A stretch of DNA of 64,000 nucleotides from Tsuneonella sediminis (GTDB taxonomy: Bacteria; Pseudomonadota; Alphaproteobacteria; Sphingomonadales; Sphingomonadaceae). A program made the position numbers and the translations under genes. Positions 57,889 through 64,000 of this stretch are shown here, one piece after another. Position 1 is the stretch's first letter. Each line of letters begins with the position of its first letter. Where the stretch lies: assembly GCF_051912845.1 (NCBI RefSeq), contig NZ_JBNCBU010000001.1:1302001-1366000 (forward strand). Reading direction: 5' to 3'. Under the pieces are notes generated by a model. That model was not told the origin of the DNA. It saw nothing but the letters and a program-made list of their open reading frames with translations, and searched no databases.

Positions 57889-60350
57889 CAGCCGCCGCGC
57901 TCCGACTGGCTGACCGCGAGAAACTTTTCAGGACCGACGCGAATCGCAGCGCCGGTGGGGCAGGCGCGCACGCAGGCCGGACCGCCCTCGATCCCCAGGC
58001 ACATGTCGCACTTGATCGCGACTTTGGGCGTTTCCTTGCCCGACGCCTCGGCCTTCTTCTTGCGCCAGGCATAGCTCGCCTCGCCCGGCCCCGGCCCCAG
58101 GCCGAGCAACATCCACGACAGCAGGCCCGGTTTCTTGGGCGGCTTTGCGTCCATCCTGATCACGCCATAGGGGCAGTTCCGCTGGCAGTTTCCGCAGCCG
58201 ATGCAGGTCTCGTCGATGAAGACCTCGCCATCGGGCCCGCGCTTGATCGCGTTGGGCGGGCAATCGGCCATGCAGTGCGGATGCTCGCAGTGGCGGCACG
58301 ATGTGGGAACGTGCAGGTGAGCGTAAGTCTTGCCCGCTTCGCGGTCGAGGCGCGACAATCCATCGTGGCTGTCAGCGCAGGCCTTTTCGCAATTGTCGCA
58401 CCCGACGCACAGCGTCTCGTCGATCAGCAGCACGTCGGTCGCTTCGCCGATTCCCTGGTCGACGAGGAACTTGGCGGTCTGCGAATAGTAGTCGGCCGCG
58501 TCGCCGAAACTGTCCTTGCGGCTTTCGATGAAGGCGTTGACCTCGCGGCGCCCGGCCATGTCGGCGAGCGCCTTCTCGCGCAGCTTGGGCTTGCGGTCGA
58601 GCAGCTTGACGAAGGCCTCGCCGGGAAAGCGGACGACCTGGCTCTTGATCGCCGCCTTGACGGTGGCAGTCCGCTTCGAGCCGTCGATTACCGCCATCTC
58701 GCCGAAGTAGGACCCGGCGGGCAGGTAGCTCAGGAACACCGGATGGCCGCCGATGTCCTTTTCCACGATCATCGAACCGCGCCGGATCACGAACACGTCC
58801 TTGTCGTCGTCGCCTTCCTTGATGATGACTTCGCCGGCGCGCTTGTCCTCGACCACGGCGGCGGCGGTAATCTCGGCAAGGTCGTCGGGCGTCAGCCCCG
58901 AACCGAACATCTGCAGGAGCTGGCGTTCGATCGAGATGCGGTTGACCGCCCGCGCCGCGCTCGGCGTGGTGGCGATCAGCTTGAGCGCGGCGGTCCGCGA
59001 GAACTCGAGCGCCACCGTATCCTCGGCCGCGCGGATCGTCGCGCCGCGGCGGCGTCCCGAAATCAGGCCCACCTCGCCGAAGATCGAACCCTCGCCGATG
59101 GGCACCGTGATCGAGGGATCGGCCGGATTGACCTCGACCAGCACCGAGCCCTGGGCGATGGCGAACATCGATGACCCCGGCGCGTTGCGCTCGAAGATCA
59201 CCTCGCCCTTGCGGTAGAAATGTGCCCGCGAATCGATCATCAGCTCGCGCAGCTGGAGCACCGAGAGCTCGCGCAGGATCTCCACGTTGCGGCCGAACAG
59301 CGCGAGCCACTCGTCGACCGAGCGGTTGCCGGGGAGCGGGGCGAACTTTTCCTCGAGGATCGGTTCGTCCGCCGGCTTGAGATCGGTGTTTCCGGCGAGG
59401 AACTCGATCACGTCGTAGCCCTGGTTCATGCAGTGCTTGATGAGCGGATATCCGGCGAGCGCGCCGATCACGTAGATCCCGGGCTTCGTCGATTCGAATG
59501 CGGGCGAAAGCGCGGGGAACGATTCGCGCTCCTCGCTCGTGAAGCCCACACCAGCGCCCTCGACGAATGCGCGCGGCGGTTTCGAACCGGTGCGCGCGAT
59601 GATGCGGTCGCAGCGGATGGTCTCCTGCCCGTCGCGGGTCTCGAGCACCAGTTCGCCTGGCTTCACTTCGGCCGGGCTGGTCTCGCGCCGGACGAAAATG
59701 CGCCCCTCGCTTTCGGCCTCCATCAGCAGCTTGACGTTGGCGCCTTTCGCGCGGGCGAAATCGGTGCCGCGATTGAGGATTGTCACCACGTTGCCCTGCG
59801 CCGCATCGGCCGCGAGCCCGAGCGCGTTCTCGATCCCTGCATCGCCCGAACCGATCACGGTGATGTGTTCGTCGATGTATTCGGTGGGATCATCCAGCTG
59901 GTACTGGACGTGCGGCAGGTCCGCTCCGGGAAGTCGGAGAAGGTTGGGATTGCCCTGCGTTCCGATCGCCAGCACGACCGCCTTTGCGCGGACGGTCGCC
60001 CCGCGCTTGAGCGTCAGGGTGAAGTTCCCCGCCTCGCCCTCGATCGCGGTTACGTCTGCGTCGAGCATGACCTCGACCTTGCGCTCGGCGATCTGGCGAT
60101 CCCAGGTCTCGAGGATCGCCTCGCGCTTGCCGGCATCGAAATCGAGATCGGCCCGCAGCACCAGGTGAGCGGGCGTCGCCATGACGTGCTTGCCCTTCTG
60201 GTACTTGAAGATGGTATCGGAAAGGTGGTCGGTCTTTTCGAGGAGGACGTGGCTCATGCCCTTGGTGGCTGCATGGGCCGCAGCGCTCAAGCCCGCGGGG
60301 CCCGACCCCACGATCGCAACATCCACAATCCCCGTGTCGGTTCCTGACAT
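57888..60350 (-). CDS. Flavoprotein fused to two cyclic-nucleotide-binding domains and a multi-[4Fe-4S] module
   Basis: An 820-residue cytoplasmic fusion. Residues 1-330 are a thioredoxin-reductase-like FAD protein (GSGPAGLSAAA at 15; second nucleotide fold VIGSGDAGIENA at 165). Residues 355-480 and 485-605 are two CRP-type cyclic-nucleotide-binding domains. The phosphate-binding cassette of the second is canonical (FGE at 549 with RTA at 560) and that of the first is close (FGE at 424, RRGA at 434). Residues 645-805 hold sixteen ferredoxin cysteines (C648-C658, C685-C697, C716-C726, C781-C797), enough for four [4Fe-4S] clusters. No TrxR-type CxxC redox disulfide is seen. cAMP gating of electron flow is inference. 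Confidence 0.9.
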   Translation of the reverse strand: MSGTDTGIVDVAIVGSGPAGLSAAAHAATKGMSHVLLEKTDHLSDTIFKYQKGKHVMATPAHLVLRADLDFDAGKREAILETWDRQIAERKVEVMLDADVTAIEGEAGNFTLTLKRGATVRAKAVVLAIGTQGNPNLLRLPGADLPHVQYQLDDPTEYIDEHITVIGSGDAGIENALGLAADAAQGNVVTILNRGTDFARAKGANVKLLMEAESEGRIFVRRETSPAEVKPGELVLETRDGQETIRCDRIIARTGSKPPRAFVEGAGVGFTSEERESFPALSPAFESTKPGIYVIGALAGYPLIKHCMNQGYDVIEFLAGNTDLKPADEPILEEKFAPLPGNRSVDEWLALFGRNVEILRELSVLQLRELMIDSRAHFYRKGEVIFERNAPGSSMFAIAQGSVLVEVNPADPSITVPIGEGSIFGEVGLISGRRRGATIRAAEDTVALEFSRTAALKLIATTPSAARAVNRISIERQLLQMFGSGLTPDDLAEITAAAVVEDKRAGEVIIKEGDDDKDVFVIRRGSMIVEKDIGGHPVFLSYLPAGSYFGEMAVIDGSKRTATVKAAIKSQVVRFPGEAFVKLLDRKPKLREKALADMAGRREVNAFIESRKDSFGDAADYYSQTAKFLVDQGIGEATDVLLIDETLCVGCDNCEKACADSHDGLSRLDREAGKTYAHLHVPTSCRHCEHPHCMADCPPNAIKRGPDGEVFIDETCIGCGNCQRNCPYGVIRMDAKPPKKPGLLSWMLLGLGPGPGEASYAWRKKKAEASGKETPKVAIKCDMCLGIEGGPACVRACPTGAAIRVGPEKFLAVSQSERGG

Positions 60351-60368
60351 GCCACCCCCCGGCCCGAC

Positions 60369-60386
60369 GCATCATACCCGTGATGC
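60369..60386. promoter_or_regulatory. Inverted repeat upstream of the redox operon
   Basis: GCATCA-N6-TGATGC lies 19 bases before the flavoprotein start, in the 108-bp gap shared with the divergent TPR gene. Its form and position suggest an operator; it is not a canonical CRP (TGTGA-N6-TCACA) or FNR site. Confidence 0.35.
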
Positions 60387-60458
60387 CGCGTTAATCCAGT
60401 CGCGTTTGCGGGAAAGCGGCCGGCTTGCTAGGCGAAGGCGAGGCAGGGGGGACGGCGA

Positions 60459-61352
60459 ATGGCGGCAATCGGCAAGGGCGGCGTGATCGCGGCGGGGGCG
60501 CTGGTGCTTGCCGCGGCAGCGATCGGGTACCGGCTTAGCGATAACGCCGACGTACCCGATTCCGCGCAATCGGCTGACGATCCGCTCGACCTGCTCGAGC
60601 AGACCGCGCGGGAAAATCCCGGCGATGCGGGGGCGTGGCAAAGGCTGGGCATCGCCTTGTTCGACGCAGGCCGCTTTGCCGATGCGGCATCGGCCTATGC
60701 CCACGCTTCAGACGCCGATCCGGACAACGCCGCGTTGTGGTCGAGCAGGGGCGAAGCGCTGGTGATGGCCAGCGAGCGCGATCCGATGCCGGAAAGCGCT
60801 CGGGAGGCGTTCGCCAAGGCCATCGCGCTCGACCCCAAGGACCCGCGCGCGCGCTACTTCCTCGCCGTCGACAAGGACCTGTCGGGCGATCATCGCGGCG
60901 CGATCGACGATTGGCTTGCCTTGCTTGCCGACACCCCGCCTGGCGCGCCGTGGGAAGCCGATCTCACACGCACGATCGAACAGGTCGGCAAGATCAACGG
61001 CATCGAGGTTTCCTCGCGAATCGCGCAACTGACCGCAAAGCGCCCCGCGCCTGCACCTGCGCATCCGGCATTCGACGCGATACCGGGGCCGACGCAGGAG
61101 CAGCTGGCCGCGGCGGGAAGCATTCCGCCAGGCGAGCAGCGCGCGATGGCCGAAGGGATGGTTGCCCGCCTCGAGGCGCGGCTGGCGAACGACCCGTCGA
61201 ACGTCGATGGGTGGATGATGCTGTTGCGCAGCCGCAAGACGCTCGGTCAGGATGCCGCCGCCGCGGCCGCGTTGGCCGAGGCGATCGCGGCCAACCCGTC
61301 GCGCAAGGCGGAATTCGATGCGGCCGCCCGCCAGCTCGGGATCAGGCGTTAG
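60459..61352 (+). CDS. TPR protein, CcmI-like (c-type cytochrome biogenesis)
   Basis: A 297-residue protein with one N-terminal membrane helix (about 6-24) and TPR repeats: PGDAGAWQRLGIALFDAGRF, PDNAALWSSRGEALVMA and DPRARYFLAVDKDLSGDHRGA. A second helical domain in the C-terminal part has the CcmI/NrfG pattern of Met-rich DGWMMLLRS repeats. CcmI-type proteins deliver apocytochrome c to the heme ligase, which would suit the neighbouring multiheme genes, but no other ccm gene is here. It is divergent from the redox operon. ATG 60459 has AGGGGGGA upstream. Confidence 0.75.
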   Translation: MAAIGKGGVIAAGALVLAAAAIGYRLSDNADVPDSAQSADDPLDLLEQTARENPGDAGAWQRLGIALFDAGRFADAASAYAHASDADPDNAALWSSRGEALVMASERDPMPESAREAFAKAIALDPKDPRARYFLAVDKDLSGDHRGAIDDWLALLADTPPGAPWEADLTRTIEQVGKINGIEVSSRIAQLTAKRPAPAPAHPAFDAIPGPTQEQLAAAGSIPPGEQRAMAEGMVARLEARLANDPSNVDGWMMLLRSRKTLGQDAAAAAALAEAIAANPSRKAEFDAAARQLGIRR

Positions 61353-61355
61353 CGG

Positions 61356-63305
<1,950 letters not shown>

Positions 63306-63333
63306 CGGGTGAAGCGTCCTTTCCTCGCCACCG

Positions 63334-63361
63334 AATGTAGGGCCGAAGGGTTGAATGGCAA
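63334..63361 (-). promoter_or_regulatory. Candidate promoter for ftsH
   Basis: On the minus strand TTGCCA (63356-63361) and TACATT (63334-63339) are separated by 16 bases, ending 28 bases before the ftsH ATG. Confidence 0.4.
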
Positions 63362-63375
63362 GATAACGGGGGCGT

Positions 63376-64000
63376 TTAAGCGACGAGCCGCGCGACCAGC
63401 CAGTATGAGGCGGTGGCCCCGGTTGCGTATGCTGCCAGCCGGATACCGGGGCCCAGACTTCCCGGCGCGATCCTGCGCGCCGCGGCGAGCACCAGGATCA
63501 CGCTGCCCACGACCGCGAGCTGTCCCGCTTCCACCCCCAGGTTGAAGGCGAGAAGCGCGGCCGGCACCTCGCCTTCGGGCAGGCCGATCTCGGCAAGGGC
63601 CCCGGCGAATCCGAAACCGTGGATGAGCCCGAAAACGAAGGCGACGAGCCAGGGGAAGCGCCGGGCGAGAGTGGCCGGCTCGGGCGGGCGCAGCAGTTCG
63701 CGTGCAACCAGCACGATCGACAGCGCGATCAGCGCCTCGACCGGTCGCTGCGGGAGGCCCACGAGGCCCAGGGTCACGCCGGCGAGGGTCAGCGAATGGG
63801 CGAGCGTGAAGGCCGTCACTGCCTTGACCACCCCCCAGCCGCGCCGGACTAGCAGGACGAGCGCGATGACGAAGAGCAGGTGATCCCATCCGGCGAGAAT
63901 GTGATGCACCCCCAGCGTGCCATAGGTGCGCCAGACCTGCGTGGATGCTGGGGCGGCCGCGACGGTCGCGAACGGGCGCGACGGGACGAGGCGGTAGTTC
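63376..64000 (-). CDS. HupE/UreJ-family membrane protein (5' truncated by window edge)
   Basis: The frame is open to the right edge, so the N-terminus is missing; about 207 residues are visible. It opens with a hydrophilic stretch, then WRTYGTLGVHHILAGWDHLLF, the family hallmark with paired His that may bind a metal. Six hydrophobic helices follow, including FGLIHGFGFAGAL with another His. HupE/UreJ proteins are metal-permease-like membrane proteins, often linked to nickel. The visible HHILAGWDH motif is typical of the two-part (extracytoplasmic plus membrane) branch; substrate is not inferable. Confidence 0.85.
   Translation of the reverse strand, partial: NYRLVPSRPFATVAAAPASTQVWRTYGTLGVHHILAGWDHLLFVIALVLLVRRGWGVVKAVTAFTLAHSLTLAGVTLGLVGLPQRPVEALIALSIVLVARELLRPPEPATLARRFPWLVAFVFGLIHGFGFAGALAEIGLPEGEVPAALLAFNLGVEAGQLAVVGSVILVLAAARRIAPGSLGPGIRLAAYATGATASYWLVARLVA

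Noticed and set aside
43455..60458. Recent mobile-element origin of the redox island
   Set aside because: No transposase, integrase, tRNA target or flanking direct repeats seen, and base composition looks like the rest of the window by eye.

Overview
The window is a high-GC chromosomal segment of an alphaproteobacterium. It most likely comes from Sphingomonadales, and within that from the Erythrobacteraceae (Erythrobacter/Altererythrobacter type). The reasons are the gene content and order (mutM, ubiE, ubiB, coaBC, dut; rpsT then dnaA; UPF0262 beside dnaB), a DnaA N-terminus of the Erythrobacter kind, many GTG/TTG starts, and promoters of the form TTGAC, 17 bp, TAGG. I saw no rRNA or tRNA genes, CRISPR array, insertion sequence, phage gene or integrase. 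Gene assignments come from reading motifs, not from database searches.

Positions 1 to about 42.7 kb are mostly housekeeping. They hold riboflavin synthesis (ribD, ribE), a single-domain response regulator with dut and coaBC, ubiquinone synthesis (ubiE, ubiB), DNA repair (mutM, nth), replication (dnaA, dnaB), ribosomal proteins (rpsT, rpmH, rpmJ), RNase P and membrane insertion (rnpA, yidD, yidC, engB), lysine and peptidoglycan precursors (dapB, dapE), two tandem dicarboxylate-type symporters, comM, rpoZ, cytidine deaminase, glutamate dehydrogenase and a scatter of hydrolases and regulators. Features of note are a MutM missing one zinc-ligand cysteine, a GH25 protein whose catalytic acids appear replaced, and an rpmH gene lying 10 kb away from rnpA on the other strand.

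Positions 40.7 to 60.4 kb form an accessory redox island, the most interesting part of the window. It starts with a CHASE2 adenylate cyclase and its secreted partner. A pentaheme cytochrome c follows, coupled to a two-domain GlcG/HbpS-like lipoprotein. Next is a DUF4331 family that appears split over two genes. Divergent from these is an outer-membrane-barrel protein whose stop codon overlaps the start of a 1342-residue decaheme cytochrome ending in an LVIVD-type propeller. Converging on that pair is a minus-strand operon of four genes: a flavoprotein fused to two cyclic-nucleotide-binding domains and a multi-[4Fe-4S] ferredoxin module, a membrane cytochrome b with two histidine pairs, an FHA domain fused through one membrane helix to a decaheme cytochrome, and a CpdA-type cAMP phosphodiesterase.

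Read together, the island could carry electrons between a cytoplasmic flavin/FeS module, the membrane, the periplasm and the cell surface. It also contains cAMP synthesis, cAMP-binding and cAMP-degrading genes. This is inference from domain content and gene order; the electron donor, acceptor and direction of flow cannot be read from the sequence.

The window ends with a CcmI-like TPR protein, ftsH and a HupE/UreJ-family membrane protein cut by the window edge.
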